Positions 20,663-31,514 of a stretch of 64,000 nt of DNA are shown here, piece by piece. The DNA comes from Nemertoderma westbladi (taxonomy: Eukaryota > Xenacoelomorpha > Nemertodermatida > Nemertodermatidae), in contig JAUCBJ010000200.1 in the NCBI GenBank assembly GCA_032718475.1, positions 1 through 64,000 of the forward strand, read 5' to 3'. A model generated the notes under the pieces. That model did no database searches. It saw only the letters and a program-made list of their open reading frames with translations, and was not told the origin of the DNA. Made by a program: the position numbers and the translations under genes. The first letter of the stretch is position 1; the number at the start of each line of letters is the position of its first letter.

Positions 20663-20774
20663 TCCGATAAAGAACGGTTAGGAAGTAGGGGCAGCCATCG
20701 CTGTAAGGTAAACCCCCATCTAAAGAATAAGTCGTACTACTGGGTTAGAACGCATACTACTTAACCATTTCGGA
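20663..20774 (+). ncRNA. Structured leader RNA motif of E1, copy 2
   Basis: The second 112-nt copy, 287 bases downstream of the first. P1 is TCCGA/TCGGA. P2 is GGTTAGG (20676-20682) with CTTAACC (20760-20766). P3 is GGGG/CCCC around CAGC/GCTG with loop CATC. Relative to copy 1, the G.U pair in P2 becomes G-C and a G-C becomes G.U, so pairing is preserved despite substitutions. Confidence 0.6.
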
Positions 20775-21779
20775 GTCTACATATACCGTAGTTTGTTTAG
20801 GCTTGATAGTAGTCTGTCAGTATTTGGTCTGCATTTTGTTTGAGTGGTTTGTACGCGTAGCGTAATATTTATTATTCAGAGTTTATGCGATTATTCGCAA
20901 CATTCATTCCCCAAGTTTGTTCCTACAATAATTGTGTTTGTTATACATACCGCTATAGTTAAATTAACCCCGGTACTACACGGGCTGCTTGGCGTAGGTA
21001 AAGACTGGTGATTTTGTGCACCGGTCACTCCAGCAGATGCCGTGGTTCTTTTAGCTGTTCAAGTATATTTAACTACTGATTATATGTTGTACAAGTACTC
21101 GTACCTAATTTAGGGTTTAGTGTACAGTGCTTTCCGAAAGTAATTAGTGTAGGCATTATATTTGTGTTGTAAAGTGGTTGATAGGCACGTTCGATTAGCT
21201 CTATTAACTTCTAGGTAGGAACACTCCGTGATACATAACGTAGTACCTATAGCGATACGGCTATAGGTCGTCAGGCGGTGGTATTTTCCTATCTGGACAA
21301 CGCAGTGTATTTTACTACTACTTATTATTTTCAAATACCGTAGTACCCTGTCCGTTGTAATAACCAGATTTCTAACCCTTTGTTAGGCTGGTTTGTAGAC
21401 TTCTTGTAAAATTACCCTGAAAATTCGTATTTTGTGTTTTTTGTAAATTTTTGTGTTTATTTAGAGATTGTAATCTCACCCGAATTGTACGTAATTTGTA
21501 GTATTAAGTAACTTAGGTAAATTAGCATTATTTGTTTTAGTGTCCTATAAGTAACACTTCACTGAAAGCGTACCGCTTTGTGTAGTGATTACCCCCCAGA
21601 AATAATAACATTTATTTCAAATACTGACAAAACCCATTAAAACGGGTATATATATATTATAAATCAAATCTAACGATTTATAAATAGTAGGCCTACCATA
21701 CAACCATTAGGTCTCAATATCAGTTGGACTACTGCTCAAATAGCGGTAATAAAGTAAGTAAAGTAACCAAGTAACCCTA

Positions 21780-22090
21780 AAATTCAGAAATTCAATTATT
21801 TAAAATAATTGATATACCGGTATTTACGATAGGCCTATTATCTTTATTTCTATAAATTTAGGCTGAAACTATACCGGTACTTTATAATTAATTCTAGTCC
21901 AGAATTATAATTATATATACTACAAAACTGTAAGCTGTATACCGGTATTCCCGATAGGCCTATTATATATTTATATATATTTGTGCTAAAATTATACCGG
22001 TATTCTGTGATAAACCTAGTCTGTAATAATAGTTATATATACTATAAGCATACCGGTATTCTAATATATTATATATATCACGCTACACTG
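21780..22090 (+). repeat. Leader repeats rich in ACCGGT and AGGCCT
   Basis: Three imperfect units of about 115-120 bp with 'ATACCGGTATT', 'CGATAGGCCTATTAT' and AT-rich spacers lie just upstream of the gag start. Equivalent repeats are present in the E2 leader (about 40700-41100). Confidence 0.65.
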
Positions 22091-22194
22091 AGTAGCAGTA
22101 CCGGTAATTAATTACTAGGCTAGCAGTTAATACTGAGTTACTAGACTTGCTCAGACTGTAATACAGCAGTAGACATTCAACTGTACACATAAAC

Positions 22195-24849
22195 ATGTCT
22201 GATACTAAGCAGAACCTGTCAGACAGTTTATTAGATGTAACTATCTGCGACTCAGATAGAGGCGTAGAACCGTCTAGTCGTAAGTTCAGTTCACCTCCCA
22301 CTGTGAGGAAGGTCATCCCTCCTGTAGTAATAACAGAACCTAGGCTGGTCCAACATCGTAGGTCTATCATAGGCACTCGAGCTCAGGTCAAGCGGGACCA
22401 AGAAGCAGCAGAACAGCAACAACCCGCGAGCCAAGAACTTACTTCTCAACGGCCCAACAGCTCCAGTAGTGAGGATACTGTAGAACTGACACCAGAACGC
22501 GGAGCAAAGATGATGGATGCGGTTTATTCGGATCCCCTTCTCATCCTTCCTGCAGCCGTACTCACTAGGTTATTGATTGCAGTGGAAGAACACCAGATCG
22601 ATTGGGCGAGAAGTCAACGATCAACTAAAGATAATTATGCGGGATACACGAGTGAAGAACTGAAGTCTATTGTCGAGTCGCAATGGAACTTCCCCGGACC
22701 CGGACTCCCGTTTGATTTATCAGAAGCTGCCTGGGAAGACATACATCGGATGGGAGTAGCCAAAGAAACCATAGATCCCGCTGTGTGGAAGAGGTCCGCA
22801 GCCGGATACGCACAGGGATTCTTCAGCTCTATGGAGCGAGTAAAAGGACAACTGTTTCAACAACCACAAGGACCTCAAGAGCAGGGACAACTGCTTTATC
22901 AAGTTAGAGAAAGAATTCTACGAATCAGGCTAATATTATCGGCCTTTGAGGAGGCTTCTAAACGAAGGCAAGACACGTCGTTGCAAGTTGCCGTAAAGAC
23001 TTGGTTTCAAAGGGTGAGTCTCCAGGTTCAAGGAACAGCTCAGTGGAAAGCTCAGCTGGAGGAGCGCTCAACCCATGGAGAATCAACAGACGCTACTTTT
23101 TCCCAAGTGGAAAGTGAAGCGACGGCAGAGAAACCGCATAAGAGGGATGCCATTGACATCTATCTGTCAGACTATCAACGTTTTTTAGGTGATGACGAGT
23201 TGAGGAGAAGGTTAGAGGGACTTAGCCCTAATAGTGAAGGAACCAAGCTTGTGTTGGATGCCATCGATGTGGAAATGAGGGCTGCGAATCAGGCTAAATT
23301 TGATGAACAACTCCGCATCACACGAGTCCAAGAAGAACAAGTAAAGAAAAAACGTATAGAAGACAGAAAGAAAGCAGCAGTGGTAGCTGCAGAAGCAGAA
23401 AGAAAGGCGGCAGCGGCCAAGGCAAAAGCGGCAGAGGCAGCGGCCAAGGCAAAAGCGGCAGAGGCAGCGGCAGAGGCAAAAGCGGCAGAGGCAGCGGCAG
23501 AGGCAGAGGCAAAAGTGGCAGAAGCAGAACGGAAAGCGGCTGAAGAAACCACCCAATTAGAATTGGAAAACATTCAGGAGAATCAAGACTGCATAAATAA
23601 ACAGTTAGCAGCTAGTAATATGCAGATGATGAATCGATCTACTCCCAAAAGACAGGGATATACATCATCTGAGGAAGGCGATACCACCGATACTGAAGGC
23701 AAAGGAAATAGATCTCGTCTAAGCAGACGTAAAAGAACATTCCACCGTCAGAAATTGCCTGATTTGCCTCCAGCTGTTAGAAGGCAACTAAATAACACCA
23801 ACTTAGGTAGTACAGAGCCCACAGACCAAATAATTAAAATAGAAAGACTCCCTACTATAGTAGATGAGCCTGAAATAATTAGGCCTGTTCTTGAAATCAC
23901 CCCTTCGGTGATAGACACACCTGTGCTCCCTGAAACTACCTCTAAATTCCCTCTGCATAGCACTAAGCTACCTGTGCCCCGTAGAACTGCCCAGGAGACA
24001 GTTCAGGTCCTGGACCCCGAGCGAAATATTCCTGATTTGTCGCCCGTTGTCCCTCGTCCGCTCGCTACAACGTTGGCGACTCCCGCTTCGGCGGTCGAAT
24101 GGGTGGACGAGAGACGGCGGGGGATGGATCTCCTGCTCGGGCAGATGCAGGAGACGGTTCAGCAATTCAAGGGCACAGTAAGGGAAAGTAGGCTTGAGTT
24201 GCAAGAAGTGCAGCAAAGTATCGCGCTAGAACGCGATAAATTAGTAAATACACAAAGGGGTATACCACCACCCCCTGTAACAATGTGTCAACCTGTTAGG
24301 TCTGAAGTATCTCATGCGCAAGGTGTGGAGCCTACACGCATATATACTGCTAGCGAAGTAGAAACTCCTATAGTGAACCCTATTAAGGGTAATTATAGAC
24401 TTGTTGATAATGACATTCCCTATAGAACTGATCATAATCCGAGAAATTTATATACCGATAACTCGATATTAAATAACACGATGGCCCAAGAAAGTTTTAC
24501 GCGTCAAATGGCTAGAACCGAAGCCCGGCAAGCGGTAAAGGTGGGAGAGATCGTCAAGTTCAATGGAGATGAGATGAAATGGTTACCTTTTAATGAATAT
24601 TACAAAGATAACATACAGAACTCTGTACTATCTAATGGAGAAAAACTTAGATACCTCATCGAGTGCTTGGAAGGATCTCCCAAGTTAATGGCGTTAAAGT
24701 TTATTGGACATCCAGACGGATTAAGACAAGTTTGGGATACACTAAACATCAGGTATGGTAATAGGAATAACATCGCTGGGTATTTGTATGCAAAGTTGGT
24801 AGCGCCCCGAAAGTTTATTAGCAGCGGAATTATCAGAGTTTTCCGATGA
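22195..24849 (+). CDS. E1 Gag N-terminal part, frameshifted
   Basis: ATG at 22195 ('MSDTKQNLSDSLL'), 884 codons. It contains an N-terminal domain (to about residue 310) absent from E2, an Ala/Lys/Glu-rich coiled-coil repeat (about 390-460), a charged linker, and a BEL/Pao-type Gag region ('KFNGDEMKWLPFNEYY', about 786-840; 'LIECLEGSPKLMALKF'). An extra C at about 24834, absent from E2, shifts the frame and ends the ORF prematurely at 24849. The continuing frame is the next entry. Confidence 0.85.
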   Translation: MSDTKQNLSDSLLDVTICDSDRGVEPSSRKFSSPPTVRKVIPPVVITEPRLVQHRRSIIGTRAQVKRDQEAAEQQQPASQELTSQRPNSSSSEDTVELTPERGAKMMDAVYSDPLLILPAAVLTRLLIAVEEHQIDWARSQRSTKDNYAGYTSEELKSIVESQWNFPGPGLPFDLSEAAWEDIHRMGVAKETIDPAVWKRSAAGYAQGFFSSMERVKGQLFQQPQGPQEQGQLLYQVRERILRIRLILSAFEEASKRRQDTSLQVAVKTWFQRVSLQVQGTAQWKAQLEERSTHGESTDATFSQVESEATAEKPHKRDAIDIYLSDYQRFLGDDELRRRLEGLSPNSEGTKLVLDAIDVEMRAANQAKFDEQLRITRVQEEQVKKKRIEDRKKAAVVAAEAERKAAAAKAKAAEAAAKAKAAEAAAEAKAAEAAAEAEAKVAEAERKAAEETTQLELENIQENQDCINKQLAASNMQMMNRSTPKRQGYTSSEEGDTTDTEGKGNRSRLSRRKRTFHRQKLPDLPPAVRRQLNNTNLGSTEPTDQIIKIERLPTIVDEPEIIRPVLEITPSVIDTPVLPETTSKFPLHSTKLPVPRRTAQETVQVLDPERNIPDLSPVVPRPLATTLATPASAVEWVDERRRGMDLLLGQMQETVQQFKGTVRESRLELQEVQQSIALERDKLVNTQRGIPPPPVTMCQPVRSEVSHAQGVEPTRIYTASEVETPIVNPIKGNYRLVDNDIPYRTDHNPRNLYTDNSILNNTMAQESFTRQMARTEARQAVKVGEIVKFNGDEMKWLPFNEYYKDNIQNSVLSNGEKLRYLIECLEGSPKLMALKFIGHPDGLRQVWDTLNIRYGNRNNIAGYLYAKLVAPRKFISSGIIRVFR

Positions 24850-24910
24850 GATTCAGGAGATCTGTAGACAATTAGATTGGCTAGGTAAGTCTCAGGAGTA
24901 TCAGAATGCT

Positions 24911-27133
24911 ATGGTTATTAGAGCAGTGGCTTCTACTTTACCGAAGGGTGGAGTAGGTACACGCTGGGATAAGAAAGTGTTATATATGATGGAACAACAA
25001 CGACGAGACCCTACCATGGCTGATCTCATGTCATTCCTAGATGGAGAAGTGAAATTACAGCTCCTAAGGCAGTCCAGAGAGAAGACACTGGAAAACAAGG
25101 TAAGTGAGAAACCCGTTTCTAGGAGAAGGGTAACACCAGTGTGTTATACAGACGACGGCGAAAGCCAGACTTCTCAAGGAGAGGATAGCGGGAAAGACAC
25201 TGAAAGATCTTATTATGTCAATAAAACGCCTAAAGACCAGGTAAGTAAATTCAAGTCTCGAACCAATGACAGGAGAGAACAGGTAAGAAAAACTCCTCCT
25301 ACGTCTCCCAAGAGAATTCAGGTGAGAAAGCCCGAGGAAAGAACGAACGTGCACCACACAGCACATGTTAAAGTAAGTAACATCAAGCCCAAATGTGTGC
25401 TGTGCGACGGGCCCCACCGTTTAAATGCGTGTGATAAATTCCTGAGGAAATCACTAAAGGATAGACGTGAAGTCATGTGGGATAAGCGGTTGTGTTATAA
25501 TTGCCTCAGACGAGGACACCAACGGCGAACCTGTTACTCCGACGCAAGGTGTGCAAAGTGCGGTGCGAAACATCATATCTTGTTGCACACTGAATTCGAG
25601 CGAAATAGTCCGAGTCAGGTGAGTGATTCCGAACTACATGTCCAATTCAGTGATGTGAACGACACTGATCAATCTGAGATGGAAGGATTCTATACGGACG
25701 AGTTCTCCGACGAAAACGAATCCTGTTACTTAATAAACACCACCGCAGTGTATCGAGCACTCATGTATGAGAAAGACACAGACAGCGACCTCACCCTAAC
25801 TACTTCAGATCAACAACAATCTTGGAAAGCGCCAACTTCAAATGTAGGAATCCGAGAATTTCCTGTAGTCCAGTTACGGGTCCACGGACCTCAGAAGAGC
25901 TATATAGTGAACGCCCTCCTGGACTCCGGCAGCACAGGAACATTCATCGATAAAGAACTAGCCGAAGACATCTTTGCTGGACAACCCAAGTTCCGAACCA
26001 AGCTAAACATGTCAGGGATCATGCAGGTTTGGAAATCTGCTGTGGCTGCCGACTATTATATAGGTGAGTTGTCCACTCCACAGGATAAACTAGGAGAACA
26101 CAGTATAAGGTCAGTCAAAATGGTGGCAATAAAGAACTTCGCTACCACCCAAGTGGAACCTTATAATTGGGACGAAGATGATCATGCCCAACAACTTAAC
26201 ATTCCTAGATTCGACACCGATTATCCTGGAGTACAAATATTAATCGGTCAAAACGCGCATGAGGCGCTGGAGACATTAGAGAAACGACCTGCTCAACCGC
26301 AACCACTTCAGACCTATGCGGTAAGAACTAGAGTAGGTTGGTACCTTACTGGACCTTCCCGTAGAACGCTCAGAGAAAGACTGCTTCAAGATCGCGTCTG
26401 CCAGGTGAGTGAATGGGAAGATGATACTAGTGAGGGAGACGACCCAACTGAGGGAACACCATACTCCTCAGATAATGACGATATTAGCTCCAATGTAGAT
26501 CAATGGAGATATTGCCCCAAGAAGTTTAATCCAACTGACATCGCTTCCAGAGGAGCAACTCCTCAAGAACTGACAGATACTACAGACCGGTTAGGTGAAC
26601 CCGACTTCCTGAGTAAGGAGGATGAATGGCCTCCCCATCTTACTCCGACTGAGATTAGACCAGCCAAGGGAGCGGAGAAAGTCAAACCTAAAACCCGGAC
26701 GGGTGGATCGGAGTTATTTGAACCCGGGATAGATCTGTCGGTATTACATATTGCCAGGGACGACGCCGTGGATCTGGACCTCCCCACCGCGAGTGGATCC
26801 TTCATGAAGATCAGAGAGAGCGATTGGAGCTCTGGAACATCAGACGTCTCGCAGGGACTCTCACCTCTCCTGCAGGGAGCGACGGACCACTATAGCTCCT
26901 GGAATCGGCTTTGTAAGGCCGTCGTGTACCTAGAGCGATGTTTCTATCGTCACTATTCCAGGACGAAGAGGAAACCTGGAATTGTATTCGGGATGCAGCG
27001 ACTCAATCACCCAGTCGGTCGTTTGTGTTTACCGGAAGGGAATGGAGGACTCTCCGGAAACTGTGGAAGGCAAGATTCTCTTCCCACGACCACCTCCCTA
27101 ATCCTTCAAACATCTAGGGACTCCATAACGTAA
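24911..27133 (+). CDS. E1 Gag zinc knuckles and aspartic protease; RT deleted
   Basis: Continuation of Gag-Pol after the +1 shift; the frame is open from about 24835 and the ATG at 24911 is internal. Zinc motifs are 'CVLCDGPHRLNAC', 'CYNCLRRGHQRRTC' and 'CAKCGAKHHILLH' (about 160-230). The aspartic protease has 'LLDSGSTGTFID' (catalytic D338). After 'VGWYLTGPSRRT' the sequence jumps over an acidic linker to 'QWRYCPKKFNPTDIASRG' (W532), the segment that in BEL/Pao follows RNase H, then 'YSSWNRLCKAVVYLERCF', normally upstream of integrase. Hence RT, RNase H and integrase are deleted. The last ~60 residues may be out of frame: an overlapping frame also looks protein-like and stops nearby. Confidence 0.85.
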   Translation: MVIRAVASTLPKGGVGTRWDKKVLYMMEQQRRDPTMADLMSFLDGEVKLQLLRQSREKTLENKVSEKPVSRRRVTPVCYTDDGESQTSQGEDSGKDTERSYYVNKTPKDQVSKFKSRTNDRREQVRKTPPTSPKRIQVRKPEERTNVHHTAHVKVSNIKPKCVLCDGPHRLNACDKFLRKSLKDRREVMWDKRLCYNCLRRGHQRRTCYSDARCAKCGAKHHILLHTEFERNSPSQVSDSELHVQFSDVNDTDQSEMEGFYTDEFSDENESCYLINTTAVYRALMYEKDTDSDLTLTTSDQQQSWKAPTSNVGIREFPVVQLRVHGPQKSYIVNALLDSGSTGTFIDKELAEDIFAGQPKFRTKLNMSGIMQVWKSAVAADYYIGELSTPQDKLGEHSIRSVKMVAIKNFATTQVEPYNWDEDDHAQQLNIPRFDTDYPGVQILIGQNAHEALETLEKRPAQPQPLQTYAVRTRVGWYLTGPSRRTLRERLLQDRVCQVSEWEDDTSEGDDPTEGTPYSSDNDDISSNVDQWRYCPKKFNPTDIASRGATPQELTDTTDRLGEPDFLSKEDEWPPHLTPTEIRPAKGAEKVKPKTRTGGSELFEPGIDLSVLHIARDDAVDLDLPTASGSFMKIRESDWSSGTSDVSQGLSPLLQGATDHYSSWNRLCKAVVYLERCFYRHYSRTKRKPGIVFGMQRLNHPVGRLCLPEGNGGLSGNCGRQDSLPTTTSLILQTSRDSIT

Positions 27134-28779
27134 CAACATATGGAGTGGGTGTGTGACTCTATTATTTTATATTATTTTATTATTTTTATATTTATGTATG
27201 TATTACTATGTAATTTTATTATAATCGTTTTATTTAATTTAGTAGAATATTATTTAGCGATTATTTAGTAGAATAGTGCAATATATTCGTGTTTATTGCG
27301 TACGTAATTACTTATATTATATTTAGTGCGACGGCGAAGAAATAATTATTTTTCTCTTTCCTTACTGTCCGTATTATATTATAAATACGTAACTACAGTA
27401 AGATGAAATGTCCGTACTTATTAAAGTACAATAAAGCCACTACTATATTAAAGTATTATTGGTAGGCAGAGTATTAGGAATGCAAAGTTCAGATCCTCGT
27501 GTCTCGGCTAAACCAAGCTCTGGGTAGACCTTGGAAACGACTTGCCTCTTCACACTGACATTGCTTCGTGCGATATTGCTCTCATACCGTATATTAAATA
27601 ATACATATAGTAGCGTGATGTCCCTTTAACAGTAGCGTATAACGCAAAATAAATCTGTTAAACCCTTTGACCATCTGTAATTCTAGTCGATTAAGATATC
27701 GCGGCACCCACCGATATACTTGAAAGACAAATTCTAGAATCAGTGGTTAACGTCCCCAGACAAGTTCTGGAATAAATCGGTGCCCATCTCAAATATTAAT
27801 TATTTAATATTTGCAAATCTAATAAATCAAAATCTGTAAAATTCAGATCCTTCAACAATTCTAGTCAATTAAGATATCGTAGCATTTACCGATATTCTTA
27901 AAAGGACAATTTCATAGAATTAAGGATCTTGTGTCCCCAGACATGTTCTAGAATCAAAATATGTCCATTTAATTATCAAATAATAAAATTTCAGGGAATA
28001 AATTTAAATTCATGCCTTTTAATGAATTTAATAAATTGCCATTTTTACGCAATTTATAACATTCCCAAAATTCCATTAATTAATAGATCAAGGGAGCGGA
28101 GATTTATCTTATTATGCAGTATGAGTGTGCGAAAGTCTCCCAAACATAGTCAATAGCCGATAAAATTCATAAAGTCATGTATAAAACAGGACATTGACTA
28201 TTAAAGAATTACTATTAAATAACATCCCAGATCTGTATGCATTGGAATTACCCTAATTCTACCGCTAGCTTTGCATAATGTCACCATGGCAACAACCACG
28301 CTAGAATTAGAATTGAGTTAAAAGAACAATAGAAAGCTTGTCCCATTGAATAGCATAGGGAATAAATAGCGCACTGCTAGTATCCAAGGATACATAATAA
28401 TACAGTGACATTCTGGAAGGCATTGACTAACGGACAAATGGCCCGAATGTGCGTAGTTGTGACCAGTTGTGTGGTATTTGTGAGTTTATAGGTGAATGTT
28501 ACTGCTAAAGTGTGTTTACAGTAGCTAGTCGCAATCGTGAAAGTAACCTAACTCTCCAAGGAAAACCTGAAGTACATCTAAGCCTTTGGGACGGACAGTG
28601 GAGTGACTTGTGCCGGTTGTCGTTGTCGTTGTGCGGCTACGTCGTTGGCGAAAGTACAGCGGCGACAACACATCGGCGCTGAGGATCTCGCACTGTCCGG
28701 GGGCTGATTGGGGTAGGCAGCGACGCCCGCTCGCCTAAATATAAACTCATTATAATATGGATAAATTTATATAGCAGAT
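27134..28779 (+). other. E1 internal spacer between gag-protease and ORF3
   Basis: AT-rich sequence without coding potential; the counterpart in E2 is about 34712-36369. It contains a diverged direct repeat ('AATTCTAGTC.ATTAAGATAT' near 27681 and 27858). Just before ORF3 is 'TTATATAGCAG|ATATG', a plausible splice acceptor that could deliver ORF3 on a spliced RNA. Confidence 0.6.
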
Positions 28780-29910
28780 ATGATTGAGTTGATAGAAGAT
28801 GATCTTGGTATCAGGGAGCGATATACTCTACCTTTACAAGCGTTTGTTGATAGCTTGATACACGGCGACGCTGGTCCAACTGCTGCGGAGGACGATGATC
28901 GTTATATCGAACCGCCAATGTCCCAAGAGCAGCTCACGCGTGAGTTGGACTATAAGAAATTCACCGCTCGCTATACGCATCGTAATGGTACGTATGTGGA
29001 CTTCTTAACTACTGGTCATCCTATCGATTTACACGATACGGACAATGTCGACACCAAAAGGGAAATGGTACGATTGAAATATCCTACCCAGCGGAGGCGG
29101 AACGATAAACCGAGAATGGAACACGAGAATTCTATTCGAAACAGACTCGAAAGAGAAGACGTTGAGGAGCCGGATAAACGCAGCGACTTCAACGATTATC
29201 TGGAATTCCTGATAGAAACATATCTCAATATTGCCAGTCAACAAAATCTAGAAACTCGATATCCTCAAGGTATACATCATGACCGCATGGTAGAACTCAA
29301 ACGGCTCGATTCCCCTATGATGTATCTTACCGCCGATCGACCGCTACCTGTTGTACCGAATAGCTTCGAACGGATGGAGGAATATTGTAAGCTGGAGAAA
29401 GATCACTCGCGTTTCCCCTACAAGACGTACGTTTTTGGGTATTATTGCGATGAATGCCCAAGACCCAACCAACAAACGGAAAGACATAAACATCCGCGGA
29501 GACGTTGCTTTAAACACGGTTTTACTCGCTATACTTACGGGAGTTTCGAGCGAAACTTGTTCAATGTATCACCTACGCTCGTTCGACTCAGACGATCCTT
29601 AAATAAACCAATGATCAGAGTTTCGGAATACTCGATCAGAGCTCCTCATTCCCTAGTGAGGCCTCAGACTCTTGATCCTATTAGTATGACGGATCCTCCC
29701 GAGCTGTACTCACTGCTCAAAGATCTAGTGTTACCTGAACGATTAGACGGTGGCACCCCAGTTGTGGGTTTCTTAGATATTAGCCCATCCTACCTAGCCG
29801 GATTGGGACGCGGACATTTAATATCGCCGTTTAACCCTTACCATCGTCCCGGCTTGACACGATATAACCTGTCACCAGAGTGGCGGAGAACGTTGTACCA
29901 AAAGAGATAG
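28780..29910 (+). CDS. E1 ORF3, unrecognised 376-residue protein
   Basis: ATG at 28780 to TAG at 29910. It is an acidic/basic mixed protein with no signal peptide or membrane segment, so it is not a typical Env. It has a possible metal site 'YYCDECPRPNQQTERHKHPR' followed by 'RCFKHGF' (about residues 220-250). The E2 equivalent is decayed. It sits where BEL/Pao errantivirus-like elements would carry env. Downstream of its stop, another frame continues with protein-like sequence ending in a Lys/Arg-rich tail ('FKKLRKRRLRKKD'), so the original protein may have been longer. I cannot assign a function; an accessory nucleic-acid-binding protein is one guess. Confidence 0.6.
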   Translation: MIELIEDDLGIRERYTLPLQAFVDSLIHGDAGPTAAEDDDRYIEPPMSQEQLTRELDYKKFTARYTHRNGTYVDFLTTGHPIDLHDTDNVDTKREMVRLKYPTQRRRNDKPRMEHENSIRNRLEREDVEEPDKRSDFNDYLEFLIETYLNIASQQNLETRYPQGIHHDRMVELKRLDSPMMYLTADRPLPVVPNSFERMEEYCKLEKDHSRFPYKTYVFGYYCDECPRPNQQTERHKHPRRRCFKHGFTRYTYGSFERNLFNVSPTLVRLRRSLNKPMIRVSEYSIRAPHSLVRPQTLDPISMTDPPELYSLLKDLVLPERLDGGTPVVGFLDISPSYLAGLGRGHLISPFNPYHRPGLTRYNLSPEWRRTLYQKR

Positions 29911-30332
29911 ACGCTATTCTACAAAGATCAGAAAAGAAATCTATGTTTGCTCAGATAAACCTAAATTATAACAGCAAGTCCAAGCGGTAAACGATATTGA
30001 ACTTGGACGACCCTATTCTCGGTGAGAGTTTTAGACGAACGTATCCAACGATGAGAGGAGGAAAATCAGCTCGAGGAGAAACATATTGAAACGGCGGATA
30101 CCCCGACTATAATCCCACGCCTTCTGATGCAATCATATTGCACCCTTCACCCAGGAGTGATAGCCCTCCTTGTAAAGTGGCTCGCCCCAAAGAGAAAAAG
30201 ACTCTTGCTAGCTTTAAAAAACTGCGTAAACGCCGTCTGCGCAAGAAAGACTAACTGTTTAGAGTATTCTCGTATTTTAGAAACTGTGATTTTGTATATT
30301 TTATAGACTTAAATCCCATTTTCTGGGAGCAG
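29911..30332 (+). pseudogene. Possible remnant C-terminal part of E1 ORF3
   Basis: Between the ORF3 stop and the 3' LTR, about 30094-30261 encodes 'PTPSDAIILHPSPRS' and 'KKLRKRRLRKKD' before a stop. The same frame is readable in E2 (about 33380-33540, minus strand), with similar disruption upstream. The shared tail suggests an ancestral longer ORF3 or a separate small basic protein. Confidence 0.35.
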
Positions 30333-31509
30333 TGTAAAAGCTTTTGTGGGATAACTGATTCGTTTGCTTTGCTAACCAGTTCCCCCCAAGACGCTGGAAT
30401 ACTCTAAAAGGGATCTCTAGCTCGAATAGTGCAAGCTACCGGCTGATTGGCTGATTTGCTGTACGAAGGGATCTGGGCTATGTTCGATCGTCCAACCAGC
30501 TTGGGAAGGTTGCCCCACAGCCCTGCTTTCTGTACCTGCCAATAGGATTTGAGTTGGTTTTGATTTCGACCTATCACAGATCTACTGAACTGAATTTTCC
30601 TATCTGTATGCTCATTCTCTGTGGTGGGTGGAAGCCTTTGTAAATAAGGTTATTCTTATCAGTTCAGTGTTATGTTTTTTGCCCAGAGCCTAAGAACCGG
30701 CTTTTGGCACCTCCGTGTTTTCAGTTTTTAGTCTTACACTAGTAGGCTTAATTATAAGGACATATATCCGTTATCATAACATAACATAACTAAACATAAC
30801 ATACCATACCTAATCAAACAACCTGTGCATACTTTATATTGTTATACTGCTATTTACTGTCAGTTCTTCATAATATGGTTGATGAATTATTATATTTGGA
30901 ATAACGATAAATAACCCGAAAACCCAATATTCTTGATATACCGAAGGTAAGAGAGAAAGGTTACATATAACGATTGTGACTTATGTTAAAGTGGTTTGAA
31001 GTGAATCTAATGTTATTTGATAGACCCTACATGATTCGGTCCGTGTTCCTTTTATATGTGGCTAAAATCAGTGAAGATCGGCAGATCAGTGTGCAGTATT
31101 GTGCAGCATTGTGTATGAGTGAGACTGATAACGAAGCATTTCCTAAAGAATGCGCCATATATGTGAATTATAACTAAGCCATATCGTTGTGAGTAGTTTA
31201 AGTCATAACTCTGTTTATATAGGTAGAGCGCCACGTCCTAAAGGAACTGTTAATATTTCCCGAAGGTGAATAATATTGTCAGAGATTATATAATACTGTC
31301 AGTCGAATAAGACATTAGGCCTACATAGCAATACGATTAAGCCGTCGAACCCAATCTCCCGGGTATATCCAGCGGGTGAATGATCGCGCACAGATTGGTT
31401 TCGACTAGTGTAGTGAATCAAATACTTGTCATAGGCTAAAAGCGAATTATTATCTAGAAGACATCCTAATTTGGCGGGTTAAACTGCCAAAGGTCTGAAA
31501 GCGCGAACA
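30333..31509 (+). repeat. 3' LTR of E1
   Basis: 1177 bp, the same length as the 5' LTR and nearly identical. It ends GCGAACA, followed by the target duplication ATAAA. Confidence 0.92.
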
Positions 31510-31514
31510 ATAAA

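Larger units (their letters stand above)
18772..31509 (+). mobile_element. E1: young non-autonomous BEL/Pao-type LTR retrotransposon
   Basis: Two 1177-bp LTRs (18772-19948 and 30333-31509) begin TGTAAAAG and end GCGAACA. They differ at only two positions that I noticed (G/A at 18830, T/G near 19750). The flanking 5-bp duplication is ATAAA (18767-18771 and 31510-31514). The interior has a 2.2-kb leader, gag-protease coding interrupted by one frameshift, a 1.6-kb spacer and a third ORF. BEL/Pao assignment rests on the Gag, the DSGS-type protease, and the 'NPTDIASRG' and 'YSSWNRL' linker motifs. Reverse transcriptase, the RNase H core and integrase are missing, so movement must have been in trans. 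Confidence 0.92.

Noticed and set aside
26400-26510. An intron in E1/E2 pol hiding the reverse transcriptase
   Set aside because: The frame is open through the junction in both elements and no RT motif exists elsewhere within them; deletion is simpler.
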